A stretch of DNA of 64,000 bases from Xanthobacteraceae bacterium (GTDB lineage Bacteria; Pseudomonadota; Alphaproteobacteria; Rhizobiales; Xanthobacteraceae). The stretch is from the NCBI GenBank assembly GCA_024508855.1, contig JANINJ010000042.1, positions 186,001-250,000 on the forward strand, in the 5' to 3' direction. The notes under the pieces were generated by a model. That model was given only the letters and a program-made list of their open reading frames with translations, was not told where the DNA came from and did no database searches. How positions within the stretch are numbered: the first letter of the stretch is position 1; every line of letters begins with the position of its first letter. This document shows positions 32,695-41,857 of the stretch, in pieces. Both the position numbers and the translations under genes were made by a program.

Positions 32695-35179
32695 CGAGTT
32701 GTTTCCTCGCGATGGTTGAAACAGGGGGCACGATCTCATCCAAAACGGCGCAGACAGTGGCAGCGCTCTGCGGATATTCCATCCAGTCGTGATGGCCGCC
32801 GGGCACGTGGTAGATCATGACCTGGCCGCTGACCCGACGATCCCAACCCGAGGCGACATCGGCCATGCCAAAGGTTCGGGCGGCTTTGAAGAGATGGACA
32901 TCCCCGTCGAAAAGCTGTCCAGGGAAGTACCCGCGCACAGCAGACCAGATTCCTCCCCAAATGCGCAGGTGCCATTCGTATTCATGTGCATTCGACCTAA
33001 ACGTTCGGCGATACCAAACCTCGAACGATCGTTTGACAATTCGGACGGGTCGCAAGACGGCCTTTGACTCAAAGAAGCCGCGAACGGGGGTGTCGAGTTG
33101 CCCAAGGAGTGCAACTTCTTCGCCTGCCTGCTGCAACTGAAGCGCTATTTCGAAAGCCACGATGCCACCCTCGCATCCGCCTGCCAGCAGGTAGGGGCCT
33201 TTGGGTTGAATGGCCTTCATTCTGGACAGAAATTCTGTGGCCATGGCCTCGACACTGTCGAGCATCGGCTGGCCCGCAAGCAGCCGCTGTTCCTGTAAGT
33301 TGTAAACGTCCAGCTTGTAGACCGTCGGTCCTGGTTCGAGCGCTTTCGCCATCTGGATGCTGTTGCGCTGCGCGCTGCACATGAACAGCATTCGCCCATC
33401 ACCGCCTTCGGTAATTTTGGTAACGGCATGGTCTGGTTCGTTCTCAGAACTGTTTTCCGTAAGGCCGTTCACCAGTCCATCCGCCGTGGGATCCTCGAAG
33501 AACAGTGCCACTGGCAACTTCCGGTCCAGGCGGCGCGATAGGGCGGACATCAGCCGCACAGCCATCAGCGAATCGCCGCCGGCGTCGAAGAAATCCTCAC
33601 GCATATGAGCTGGCGGGGAACCAAGGAATTGCTGCCAAAGCTCCGCAACGATTTTCCCCAGGGTCTCACGATGCTCTAGCGAATCTGTTGAGACCTTGCG
33701 AACACGATGGCGATCCGGATTGATATCAATTGCGGCAAGCTTGGGATCGTGAGACGAGCGGGCATTGCTTGCAGCCCATTTCGGATAGGCTTCAAGCGTG
33801 TTGATGTCTTCATAAGCAATTTGATCAAGCACGATTCGTAGCGCGTGCGAGATACGAGAGACGGTGCGGGGTGGCACCTTGTCCGGTCGGCTGTCAAAAC
33901 CGATCCACAGGAGACCATCGGATGTCTCGGAAGCGGTGACAAAAAGATCGGACGTGGGGGCGGGCGAGGGGACCCATATTGGCCGGCAAGGCAAGCGCCC
34001 AAAGCGCGGGAACGGGGTGGACACTGCGACCGAAGAAAACATTACCTGGCTGAGCGGAGCCGCATCCGCAGACCGTGATGGATTGGTGGCACGTACAAGC
34101 GCATCCCAGGGCACGTTTTCATATTCGAGAGCATCCACGAGCTGGTGTCCAACGTCGGCCACAAGCTCGGCTATGGTTTGAGCACTGTGAGCGCTGGCCT
34201 TCAGTGCGATAGCGTTGGCAAACGGACCAATGATGCCTTCCGCTCCGTCGCTGCCGCGGCCTGCCACGGGCACGGCGATGACGAAGTCAGGCCCACTCGC
34301 GTAAGGCGCAAGCACTGTTTGAAGCGTAGCGAGCAGTACCGTGAACAGCGTGACCCCAGTTTGTTGCGCGACTTCCCTGAGACGGTTCAGTGTTGCGGCG
34401 TCGACAAACAAGAGGTCATTTGCGCTAGTCTGAGCAATGTGAGTGGCTCGGTCGGCACCGAAGTCCAACTGTGCCAGTTTCGAGCCGAGTTTATCGGTAT
34501 AATTTTGCAAACGGTCGCGAAATGTACGGGTACTCAGCCATTGTGCTTCGGCAATTGCGAAGTCAGCGTAGTGCCACGGCAGCGGTGTAAGTTCAGGAAG
34601 GTTGCGAGCACAAAGTGATGTATAAGCCTCGCCCATCTCACGCGCGAACAGGCCGAGCGAGAGATTGTCGGCAATGATGTGATGCAAGACGAACACTAGA
34701 ACGTGCAAATCCGGCGCGCGCCTGACGACAGTCAGGCGAACCAGGGGGCCGCAGTTGAGGTCAAATGGAGCGGCAATCTGCTCGCGAAGGATCGTCCTCA
34801 AGTCAGGCGTGGGCCCGGATGGTGCATCGACAAGCATGACTGTAGGACGAGGGGCACCAATAACTTGACGTAGCGTTCCGTTGTCGTCGACGAATAATGT
34901 CCTGAGAGTTTCGTGCCGCTCGACAAGAAAATCCAGGCTGAGCTGGAGTGCCGCAAGATCAACCTTTCCGAAAACCTCAAGCGCGAACGGCAGATGATGT
35001 TGCGGAACGCCCGGAGCAATAAGCTCCATGAACCATGTCCGGCGCTGTGAGGCGGATGCAGGTTCGGAGTTGAGCAGCGGTTCCGTCGTATCATCCGTCG
35101 CCAATGAAACTGCGATACCGGGATGCTTTGGAGACAAGCGAATGAGATCCTCTTTCTTGTAAGGCTTTATGGGTCTCAT
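32687..35179 (-). CDS. Nonribosomal peptide synthetase, C-T-TE, cysteine thioesterase
   Basis: The 830-residue protein lacks an adenylation domain. A condensation domain (about residues 35-450) has LHHIIADNLSLGLFAREMGE, so the HHxxxD core is kept with Asn in place of the usual Gly. A carrier domain (about 520-590) has EDFFDAGGDSLMAVRLMSAL with the attachment Ser. A thioesterase domain (about 610-820) has the nucleophile motif GGCEGG, where Cys (codon 33173-33175) replaces the usual Ser of GxSxG, plus an Asp in LLGQLDTPV and a His in PGGHHDWMEY. Cys thioesterases are known for difficult ring or lactone release. Its carrier must be loaded in trans, probably by the A domain of the NRPS at 27446. 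It heads an operon with the exporter genes. ATG 35179 is the likely start. Confidence 0.85.
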   Translation of the reverse strand: MRPIKPYKKEDLIRLSPKHPGIAVSLATDDTTEPLLNSEPASASQRRTWFMELIAPGVPQHHLPFALEVFGKVDLAALQLSLDFLVERHETLRTLFVDDNGTLRQVIGAPRPTVMLVDAPSGPTPDLRTILREQIAAPFDLNCGPLVRLTVVRRAPDLHVLVFVLHHIIADNLSLGLFAREMGEAYTSLCARNLPELTPLPWHYADFAIAEAQWLSTRTFRDRLQNYTDKLGSKLAQLDFGADRATHIAQTSANDLLFVDAATLNRLREVAQQTGVTLFTVLLATLQTVLAPYASGPDFVIAVPVAGRGSDGAEGIIGPFANAIALKASAHSAQTIAELVADVGHQLVDALEYENVPWDALVRATNPSRSADAAPLSQVMFSSVAVSTPFPRFGRLPCRPIWVPSPAPTSDLFVTASETSDGLLWIGFDSRPDKVPPRTVSRISHALRIVLDQIAYEDINTLEAYPKWAASNARSSHDPKLAAIDINPDRHRVRKVSTDSLEHRETLGKIVAELWQQFLGSPPAHMREDFFDAGGDSLMAVRLMSALSRRLDRKLPVALFFEDPTADGLVNGLTENSSENEPDHAVTKITEGGDGRMLFMCSAQRNSIQMAKALEPGPTVYKLDVYNLQEQRLLAGQPMLDSVEAMATEFLSRMKAIQPKGPYLLAGGCEGGIVAFEIALQLQQAGEEVALLGQLDTPVRGFFESKAVLRPVRIVKRSFEVWYRRTFRSNAHEYEWHLRIWGGIWSAVRGYFPGQLFDGDVHLFKAARTFGMADVASGWDRRVSGQVMIYHVPGGHHDWMEYPQSAATVCAVLDEIVPPVSTIARKQLVV

Positions 35180-35250
35180 AGAAATTTGACATTCTTGAGC
35201 CGCAAAAATGTCTCCAAGTAGCCGCTCGCATCGACAATGTGAGCTAGAGC

Positions 35251-35691
35251 ATGAAACACGAACTGTTCGTTGACTGGTCACCTGATACTCGCGATCACGA
35301 GGCGCTGTTGCGTTCTTTGGTTAGCGATAACACCATTCGTGGTGGACCGAGTGGCTATCGAAATATCGCCATCATCGTAAGAGACCCTGACACTGGTGAA
35401 CCATCCAGCGGTGTTTGGGGATCCATCCTTTATGGGTGGTTGTTTGTTGAACTGCTGTACGTGGCCGAATCCGGTCGTCGTCTGGGCCTTGGTTCCCGCC
35501 TTCTTGCAGCGATCGAAAACGCGGCGCAGGAACAAGGATGCATTGGTGTTTGGCTGACCTCCTATGCGTTTCAGGCTCCTGGGTTTTACAAGAAGCACGG
35601 ATATGAGGAGTTTGGCGAACTTGAGAGTTCTGCATCCAGGGGTGCAACAGATAGTCGGCTTGGCCTTTTCCGAAAGCTGTTCCGTCGCTGA
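35251..35691 (+). CDS. GNAT-family N-acetyltransferase
   Basis: The 146-residue product shows the GNAT core: a beta strand with WGSILYGWLFVELLYVAES, the acetyl-CoA loop GRRLGLGSRLLAAIENAAQE, and GVWLTSYAFQAPGFYKKHGY, the last motif typical of small-molecule GNATs. It is divergent from the C-T-TE synthetase with about 70 bases between starts, and on the same strand as the PPTase and panD. It may modify the peptide product or provide self-protection; the acceptor cannot be predicted. The GC content is lower than the backbone. Confidence 0.8.
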   Translation: MKHELFVDWSPDTRDHEALLRSLVSDNTIRGGPSGYRNIAIIVRDPDTGEPSSGVWGSILYGWLFVELLYVAESGRRLGLGSRLLAAIENAAQEQGCIGVWLTSYAFQAPGFYKKHGYEEFGELESSASRGATDSRLGLFRKLFRR

Positions 35692-35942
35692 CGCCTCCAA
35701 TTGGCCGAGCGGCTCACGACGTGCGGAGTCACGCAGCTCCGCAGCTTTTCGGTTGTCCTGCAAGGCGTTCGCTGCAATGCCCGGCAGTCACCAGGATTCA
35801 ATCGACTATCGATGATGCGGTAATCGTGGGATTTCTGATCTTCGATGGGAAGCGATTGCCACACCATCGTCGACGAGCAAATTCATCATCAATGTAAGTT
35901 TCAGCTCCGATAGCATTGGTTGAGAATTCGGGAGACTGCGCG

Positions 35943-36686
35943 TTGCTCGATCCAGTTATGTGGAGAAGCACACAACCTCATCCTCCGCTGTGGCGCGATG
36001 AGATTCACATTTGGCAGAGCCATTTGGTTGTCGACGCAGGCACCCGATCATTGCTCCATTCGCATCTGAGCGAAGACGAGAACGAACGGGCCGTGCGTTT
36101 TAAGTTCGATCGTGATCGAGATCGTTTCATAATTGCGCGTGGCACGTTGAGAGAAATTCTGGCGCGATATCTGCGAGCACATCCGAAAGATCTGCAGTTT
36201 CTGCTGGGAACGGAGGGGAAACCGGCACTCGTGGCTGAATCAGCCGGAGAGATATTGAGTTTCAACGTGTCTCATTCGGACGATATTGCGGTTTTTGCCT
36301 TCGGCTGGAATCGAAGTATTGGGGTGGACGTTGAAAGAGTTCGCTCTGATGTCGAATGCGATGATATTGCGCAGCATTATTTTTCTGCTCATGAGAGGCA
36401 ATCGCTGGCCGAGCTTCCGCGGCGGAAACGAGTTGAGGGTTTTTTTCTGTGCTGGACTCGCAAAGAGGCTTACCTCAAGGCAGACGGCGGCGGTTTGCAA
36501 ATCCCGCTCGATAGTTTCGATGTGAGTTTGGAGCCGGGCGACCCCGCGCGCTTTCTTAGAGGGGTTCGACCTTCGTGGGGCATTAGCAGCTTTATGGCCG
36601 GTAAAGAGTATCCCGTTGCACTAGTTTACGACGGGCTGCCCGCCGATCTCAAATTTTTCGCTCTCGGCCGGGACTGTTTGCAGTAA
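35943..36686 (+). CDS. 4'-Phosphopantetheinyl transferase, Sfp type
   Basis: The product (247 residues from the preferred start) has the two-fold Sfp architecture: the N-terminal RFKFDRDRDRFIIARGTLRE region, GTEGKPALV, ILSFNVSHSDDIAVFAFGW, the Mg-binding GVDVERV and the second signature FFLCWTRKEAYLKADGGGLQ. It transfers phosphopantetheine from CoA to the carrier-domain Ser, activating the two NRPS proteins in this cluster. TTG 35943 is preferred for its GGAG eight bases upstream; TTG 35916 and ATG 35958 are alternatives. The 250 bases between this gene and the GNAT gene show nothing else. Confidence 0.9.
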   Translation: MLDPVMWRSTQPHPPLWRDEIHIWQSHLVVDAGTRSLLHSHLSEDENERAVRFKFDRDRDRFIIARGTLREILARYLRAHPKDLQFLLGTEGKPALVAESAGEILSFNVSHSDDIAVFAFGWNRSIGVDVERVRSDVECDDIAQHYFSAHERQSLAELPRRKRVEGFFLCWTRKEAYLKADGGGLQIPLDSFDVSLEPGDPARFLRGVRPSWGISSFMAGKEYPVALVYDGLPADLKFFALGRDCLQ

Positions 36687-36762
36687 GCCGCCGAACAGGT
36701 GCTGAGCGTATTGTACGCTTGCCGCGAAGCAAATGACGTTGCAGTCACAGAGGAGGTGCTCA

Positions 36763-37152
36763 ATGCAGGTAACATTGATGAAAGGCAAGATTCACCGTGC
36801 ACAAGTTACCGAGGCGGACTTGCATTATGAGGGATCGATTTCGATTGATCGCAATCTGATTGAGGCTGCCGGATTCCTCATCAATGAGAGAGTCGATATT
36901 TACAATATTGATACAGGTGCCAGATTCTCGACTTACGTGATTGAGGCTCCGGCTGGTTCGGGGATCATCGGTCTCAATGGAGCTGCTGCGCGCCTGGCGT
37001 TGGCCGGAGACAAGGTCATTATCGTTGCTTATGCCAACTTCGATAGCGAGGAAGCTCGTACATTTAAGCCCTCGGTTGTCCTCGTCGACGGAAAGAATCG
37101 GCGAATTAACTCTACACGACAGCCAGTGGATGCGTTGTTGGCGGTAACTTGA
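36763..37152 (+). CDS. panD: Aspartate 1-decarboxylase PanD
   Basis: The 129-residue product is full length for the PanD pro-enzyme. [20 protein letters not shown] ends at the self-cleavage pair Gly24-Ser25; the Ser becomes the pyruvoyl cofactor. It is followed by [20 protein letters not shown], the substrate-binding [20 protein letters not shown] and [20 protein letters not shown]. It decarboxylates aspartate to beta-alanine in the cytoplasm. The housekeeping role is pantothenate synthesis, but no other pan gene is here. It sits behind the PPTase in an NRPS cluster whose A domain reads as beta-alanine, so I infer it is the dedicated monomer supply. AGGAGG precedes ATG 36763 by six bases. Confidence 0.93.
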   Translation: MQVTLMKGKIHRAQVTEADLHYEGSISIDRNLIEAAGFLINERVDIYNIDTGARFSTYVIEAPAGSGIIGLNGAAARLALAGDKVIIVAYANFDSEEARTFKPSVVLVDGKNRRINSTRQPVDALLAVT

Positions 37153-37500
37153 AGCGCGCTTGGTAATCGCCGTTTCTCGACGCGATAAGTGTCACTCATG
37201 CGGTAACCGCTGGTGCGAAAGGATCAGCGGCCCGTCCGTGGAATGGCCGTATCAAGGCGAGACGCACGGTTGAAACAACCGTTCTGTCATACACGCGCAA
37301 CTAGAGGATTAAGCCTCGCCATTGGTGTCGAACAGCCCGAAATTTTCTAAAAATCATTGGTACCACGCTTTTGCAACACGGTGGCTCTGGAGGTCCGGAA
37401 AAGCGCGACTAAAATCCTAGATGGTGGAAATCTGAACTCGCACCATACACTCGGAAAACGAGGAAGAACTTATTCGTTGGAATAGTTCGGGGGATACAGA
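37153..37500. other. Intergenic region between the NRPS cluster and the transporter operon
   Basis: About 350 bases with no supported gene. It is AT-richer than average and carries the short palindrome at 37266-37282. The promoter of the ABC transporter operon should be in the last 150 bases, but I see no clear consensus boxes. Confidence 0.35.
37266..37282. promoter_or_regulatory. Perfect 7-3-7 inverted repeat, candidate operator
   Basis: ACGGTTG-AAA-CAACCGT is a perfect dyad about 220 bases upstream of the substrate-binding protein gene. It is the size of a dimeric helix-turn-helix regulator site. No cognate regulator gene lies next to it. Confidence 0.35.
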
Positions 37501-38544
37501 GTGCAGACACGACGTGCGGTGCTTACGCTATTGTTTCGTAGTGCGGTGGCCTCGCCGCTAGTTGTTTCCAGGGCGTCTGCCAAAGACGCGGACAACGTCA
37601 AATTAGGCATCCCACGAACGATTAGCGACGCAGCGTTTTATGCTTGTGTTCACAAGGGATACTTCAAGCAGCAAAATCTGAATGTCAGTTTCGTTACGTT
37701 CCAAGCGGGCTCGCAAATGGTTGCGCCGCTCGGTTCTGGACAAGTTGATGCTGCAACCGGCGGAACTTCGGCAGGCCTCTACAATGCGATTGCGCGCGGC
37801 ATAGATATCAAGATTGTCGCGGACAAATCGTCCAACATGCCGGGCTATTGTTATATGCCGCTCATGGTCCGCAAAGATTATGTGGACTCTGGTCGCTTTA
37901 AGGGGCTCGCTGACCTCAAAGGATTGCGCGTTGCCGAGGCTGGCAAAGGTGGCTGCCCAGGATCGACACTTAATGAAGCGCTGAAGAGTGCCGGGCTCAC
38001 CTACGATGACGTTAGCCACATATACAACATGCCTTATCCCGACATGGCTGCTGCACTTCAGAACCGGGCCGTCGATGCTGCGATTGTGACCGAACCAACA
38101 GTAGCGATTGCGTTGGCGAATGGAGCCGCTGTTCGTTACTCCTCAGATGAGTTCTATCCTCGCCAGAATGTCTCTCCGCTGCTGTACAGCGGTCACTTTA
38201 TCAAGGACCGCCCGGACGTTGCTCGCCGTTTCATGATTGCATACCTGCAGGGCGTGCGCTTCTACCGCGGTGCTTGCAAGGACGGCAGATTGGCCGGGCC
38301 GAATGCGGAGGAGATGATCAAGATCCTCCTGAAAGAAACCAAGATCAAAGATCCTGAAATATATCGGGCGGTAACGCCGAACGGCTGTGATCCGGACGGG
38401 CATTTGACAATGCCAAGCTTGGAAAAGGATTTTGCTTTCTTCAAAGATCGCGATCTATTGACCGGCTCCATCAAGGTGAGCGAGGTCGTAGATACTTCAT
38501 TCGTCGAGGAGGCCTTGAAGGTCGTTGGCACTTATATGCGATGA
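37501..38544 (+). CDS. ABC transporter substrate-binding protein, NMT1/SsuA-like
   Basis: The 347-residue product has an N-terminal export signal (residues 1-27, RRAVLTLLFRSAVASPLVVS) and an SsuA/ThiY-type binding fold: ISDAAFYACVHKGYFKQQNL, APLGSGQVDAATGGTSAGLY, then LKGLRVAEAGKGGCPGSTLN and AALQNRAVDAAIVTEPTVAI. This family binds sulfonates, nitrate, aromatic acids or thiamine pyrimidine precursors, so the ligand is not predictable. The GTG start has GGGGG upstream. It is first in an operon with an ATPase, a permease and UbiD/UbiX, suggesting uptake of a carboxylated (hetero)aromatic. Confidence 0.85.
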   Translation: MQTRRAVLTLLFRSAVASPLVVSRASAKDADNVKLGIPRTISDAAFYACVHKGYFKQQNLNVSFVTFQAGSQMVAPLGSGQVDAATGGTSAGLYNAIARGIDIKIVADKSSNMPGYCYMPLMVRKDYVDSGRFKGLADLKGLRVAEAGKGGCPGSTLNEALKSAGLTYDDVSHIYNMPYPDMAAALQNRAVDAAIVTEPTVAIALANGAAVRYSSDEFYPRQNVSPLLYSGHFIKDRPDVARRFMIAYLQGVRFYRGACKDGRLAGPNAEEMIKILLKETKIKDPEIYRAVTPNGCDPDGHLTMPSLEKDFAFFKDRDLLTGSIKVSEVVDTSFVEEALKVVGTYMR

Positions 38545-38595
38545 CGGGGTCGTTGTTGCCGTCATTGCATGGCAATGACCGTTGGAGCTCCATGA

Positions 38596-39378
38596 ATGTC
38601 GACTAAAATAGCCCTCTCCAACCTGTCAAAATCCTTCCCGTCCCGTTCCGCGGTGATTACAGCGATTGACAATGTCTCGCTCGATATTTCGTCAGGTACG
38701 TTCTGTGTAATCGTTGGCCCCTCCGGTTGTGGGAAGACGACGCTTCTCCGTATTGCGGCAGGACTTGAGAACAAGACTTCGGGCGAATTCTCCATTGTGC
38801 GAGAAGATCTGAGGCGGCCGTTAAACGCCATGGTCTTTCAGGGAGATTCGATTTTCCCGTGGATGAGCGTTTGGGATAACGCGGCATACGGATTGAAAAT
38901 GCGCGGCGTTGGCTCTGGTGAAATTCGAGAGATCGTTTCTCATTATCTGGATCGAACGGGGCTTCTCCGCTTCTCCGAATACTTTCCGCATCAGTTATCC
39001 GGTGGGATGCGACAGCGTGTGTCAATCGCGCGCGCCTTTGCGAACGACCCCGAAGTTCTTTTGATGGACGAGCCGTTCTCCGCGCTCGATGAACAGAACA
39101 AACTTATTCTTCAGGAGGAATTGCTGCGGATATGGGAGGAGCACAAGAAAACTGTTCTATTCATAACTCATAGCGTCGATGAAGCAGTCACGCTTGGTGA
39201 CAAAATTGTGGTGATGACGGCCAGTCCCGGACGCATCAAGGCCGTCGTCGACATCGATCTTCCTAGGCCCCGCAACATACTTGAACTGCGGCGCGATCCT
39301 AAGTTCGGCAAATTGGTGTTTCAGATATGGGGTTATTTGCGTGCTGAAGTCGATGCGGCTCGTGCGCGGGCATCATAG
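38596..39378 (+). CDS. ABC transporter ATP-binding protein, SsuB/TauB type
   Basis: The 260-residue ATPase has Walker A GPSGCGKTTLLR, a Q-loop VFQGDSIFPWMSVWDNAAYG, signature LSGGMRQRVSIARAFANDPE, Walker B VLLMDEPFSALDEQ and the switch His in FITHSVDEAV. It energises the importer made with the binding protein at 37501 and the permease that starts 3 bases downstream. It has the typical length for nitrate/sulfonate/taurine-type importers. Confidence 0.9.
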   Translation: MSTKIALSNLSKSFPSRSAVITAIDNVSLDISSGTFCVIVGPSGCGKTTLLRIAAGLENKTSGEFSIVREDLRRPLNAMVFQGDSIFPWMSVWDNAAYGLKMRGVGSGEIREIVSHYLDRTGLLRFSEYFPHQLSGGMRQRVSIARAFANDPEVLLMDEPFSALDEQNKLILQEELLRIWEEHKKTVLFITHSVDEAVTLGDKIVVMTASPGRIKAVVDIDLPRPRNILELRRDPKFGKLVFQIWGYLRAEVDAARARAS

Positions 39379-39381
39379 GCG

Positions 39382-40152
39382 ATGAAATTTTTCCGAATGT
39401 TTTTTGGCGAACGGTTAATTGGCATAATTTCGCCCCTGCTATTGCTGGCCGTCTGGGAGGTGTTCGTCAGAGTTGGGTGGATCAGCCCGCAGTTCTTTCC
39501 AGCACCGTCGAGCATTGTTGAGGCATTGATCAAACTGTCTCGCTCGGGCGAACTTTGGTTGAATGTCAGTGCCAGCCTTCGCCGGCTTGTATTTGGATTC
39601 GTCATAGGCGGAGTGCCGGCGCTCGTTCTCGGCATCATCATGGGGTTGTCTCGACCCATTCGATTGTTCATCGATCCGCTCATCGCGTCGACCTACCCCA
39701 TTCCGAAGAGTGCACTGTTGCCGCTGGTACTTTTGATCTTTGGCCTCGGCGAGAACTCGAAAATTGCCATGGTGGCTATGGGAGTTTTCTATCCGGTGAT
39801 CATGAATACGGTGACGGGAGTCCTTCAGATTCCTAAAATCTACTTTGATGTCGGTGCGAATTTCGGAGCCAGTCGATGGGAAATCTTCCGAACCGTGGCG
39901 CTTCCTGGTGCCGCGCCATTTATCGTCACTGGCATCAAGCTCGGGATCGGTATGGGGCTCATATTGATCGCGATCGCGGAAATGGTCGGCGCCGATAGTG
40001 GGCTCGGCTACATGATCTGGAATGCATGGCAGCTGATGGACGTCGAGACGATGTATGTCGGTCTGTTGGTCATTGCTTTTCTTGGCTTTGTCTTCACTTT
40101 GTTACTCGATGAACTTGAACGCTGGCTTCTTCCTTGGCGCAAAACAATATGA
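39382..40152 (+). CDS. ABC transporter permease, SsuC/TauC type
   Basis: The 256-residue product has about six membrane spans and the permease EAA loop (GANFGASRWEIFRTVALPGA). Other family features are PSSIVEALIKLSRSGELWLN near the N-terminus and YPIPKSALLPLVLLIFGLGE. It forms the membrane channel of the importer encoded by the two preceding genes. The gene directly precedes ubiD, with a gap of about 57 bases. Confidence 0.9.
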   Translation: MKFFRMFFGERLIGIISPLLLLAVWEVFVRVGWISPQFFPAPSSIVEALIKLSRSGELWLNVSASLRRLVFGFVIGGVPALVLGIIMGLSRPIRLFIDPLIASTYPIPKSALLPLVLLIFGLGENSKIAMVAMGVFYPVIMNTVTGVLQIPKIYFDVGANFGASRWEIFRTVALPGAAPFIVTGIKLGIGMGLILIAIAEMVGADSGLGYMIWNAWQLMDVETMYVGLLVIAFLGFVFTLLLDELERWLLPWRKTI

Positions 40153-40209
40153 GGCCGGTCGTTTCTCGCCATCTCACGTCTGTCTCGATCAACTTCTAAG
40201 GATACAAAC

Positions 40210-41694
40210 ATGGGCTGCATGGACCTGAGGCAATGGATCGAACTCCTGGAGCGTGAAGGCGAGGTAAGACGCATCAAGGCACAGGTCGATTGGAATTGTG
40301 AAATAGGCACCATTTCGAGAAAAGTTCTGGAGCGTGAAGGGCCAGCCCTCCTGTTTGAAAACATAAAGGATCATTCCACGACGAGAGGCCGCAAGGTTTT
40401 CGTGGGTGGAATAGGGACGCGCAAGCGGTTGTCGCTCGCACTTGGCTTTTCGAAAGATGCGACCAACAGTGAGATCGTCCAGTATGTGATGCAGAAGAAT
40501 CAGGAGAAAATTGAGCCTGTTCTTGTGAAAACCGGGCCCGTGAAGGAAAACATAATTCGCGGCGATGATGTCGATCTGCTCGAGTTTCCCGTTCCCAAAT
40601 GGCATTACCTTGAAGGGGGGAGATACATCAATACTTACGCCTGCATCGTTACTCGCGATCCGGATACGCGAGTGCAGAACGTCGGTATCTATCGGGGTAT
40701 GGTCGGGAAGAAGAACTCGATTCCGACGTTGCTCATCAAGGGCGGCCAGCATTGGGGACAACATTTTGCCAAGTACGCCGACCGGGGTGAAAAAATGCCG
40801 GTCGCGTGTGTAATCGGTTGGGATCCGATTATGGGGTTCCTAGCAGGGAGTCCGCTCCCGGCCGGCGTATGCGAATTCGATGTTCTCGGCGCATACCGTG
40901 GCGAGCCTGTGCCCGTGGTGAAATGTGAGACTGTCGATCTCGAAGTGCCCGCAAGCGCCGAGATGGTGATCGAAGGATTTATTGATCCGGACCCGGCTAG
41001 TTACGAAACGGAAGGGCCTTTCGCGGAGTTCACGGGATATGTGTCCGATCTACCCACGCCGCGACCGACGATTCAGGTCTCTTGCGTCACACACCGCGAT
41101 GATCCGATCCTGCGCGGAACGCAGGAAGGCAATATGCCGGGATCTTACAGCGAAAACGCAGTTATTTCATCGGCACAGCGGGCCGGCATTGCCTGGAATA
41201 TCCTGAAGTCGGCGGGTATTCCGGGTGTGCTTGACGTGTATGCCGATCCGGTCACGTGCGGAATCAATATCTATATCAAGATCAAGAAGCAGTATCAGGG
41301 ACAGCCAAAGCAAGTTGCTGCGGCGCTGTGGGGCAACAGTGCGGGGCAAGGTCGCTACAAGCATGTATTCGTGTTTGAGCATGATATTGATGTGACGTCG
41401 TATCAGCAGATGGATTGGTCAATCGCCTATCGGGTGAATGCCGGCCATGGTGGGATTGTGATTTTTCCCGGTACGTTCGGTCATGCTTTGGACCCAAGCA
41501 CGCCGCTGGACGAGCGCAATGTTGAGCAGCTCGGTTCGGGCACCTGGAACAGGGTGCTGATCGATGCAACCCGCAATTGGACATTCGAACGGCGTCCGGA
41601 ATGGAATAACGAGCGGTTTCCTCCAACGGTCGTCCCGTCCGCGGCGGATGAAAAATTGGTGGCGGAGCGTTGGAGTGAATACGGGCTCGATTAG
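40210..41694 (+). CDS. ubiD: UbiD-family prenylated-FMN-dependent (de)carboxylase
   Basis: The 494-residue product spans the full UbiD family: an N-terminal MDLRQWIELLEREGEVRRIK, the central split-barrel region NTYACIVTRDPDTRVQNVGI, and the catalytic segment ETEGPFAEFTGYVSDLPTPR with the conserved Glu. A C-terminal DVTSYQQMDWSIAYRVNAGH follows. These enzymes reversibly decarboxylate aromatic, heteroaromatic or alpha,beta-unsaturated acids using prenylated FMN, which UbiX makes. No ubiquinone genes are near, and the partner genes are a transporter and a sulfide oxidase, so a catabolic role is more likely than ubiquinone synthesis. The substrate is unknown. Confidence 0.88.
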   Translation: MGCMDLRQWIELLEREGEVRRIKAQVDWNCEIGTISRKVLEREGPALLFENIKDHSTTRGRKVFVGGIGTRKRLSLALGFSKDATNSEIVQYVMQKNQEKIEPVLVKTGPVKENIIRGDDVDLLEFPVPKWHYLEGGRYINTYACIVTRDPDTRVQNVGIYRGMVGKKNSIPTLLIKGGQHWGQHFAKYADRGEKMPVACVIGWDPIMGFLAGSPLPAGVCEFDVLGAYRGEPVPVVKCETVDLEVPASAEMVIEGFIDPDPASYETEGPFAEFTGYVSDLPTPRPTIQVSCVTHRDDPILRGTQEGNMPGSYSENAVISSAQRAGIAWNILKSAGIPGVLDVYADPVTCGINIYIKIKKQYQGQPKQVAAALWGNSAGQGRYKHVFVFEHDIDVTSYQQMDWSIAYRVNAGHGGIVIFPGTFGHALDPSTPLDERNVEQLGSGTWNRVLIDATRNWTFERRPEWNNERFPPTVVPSAADEKLVAERWSEYGLD

Positions 41695-41857
41695 CGTAAA
41701 ACCTCAGGAACGCTCGGAGGCTTGTCAGGCTCACCGATCGTCTTGTGGAAGCGAGCTCAATATTAAGTGTTGAACTTGTATTCCTCACCAGAGTCTCGGT
41801 TTAGCCGAATGGGTGAAATCTCAACGCGATCGTGCGCCGAGCAGGCGGAGAATAATA

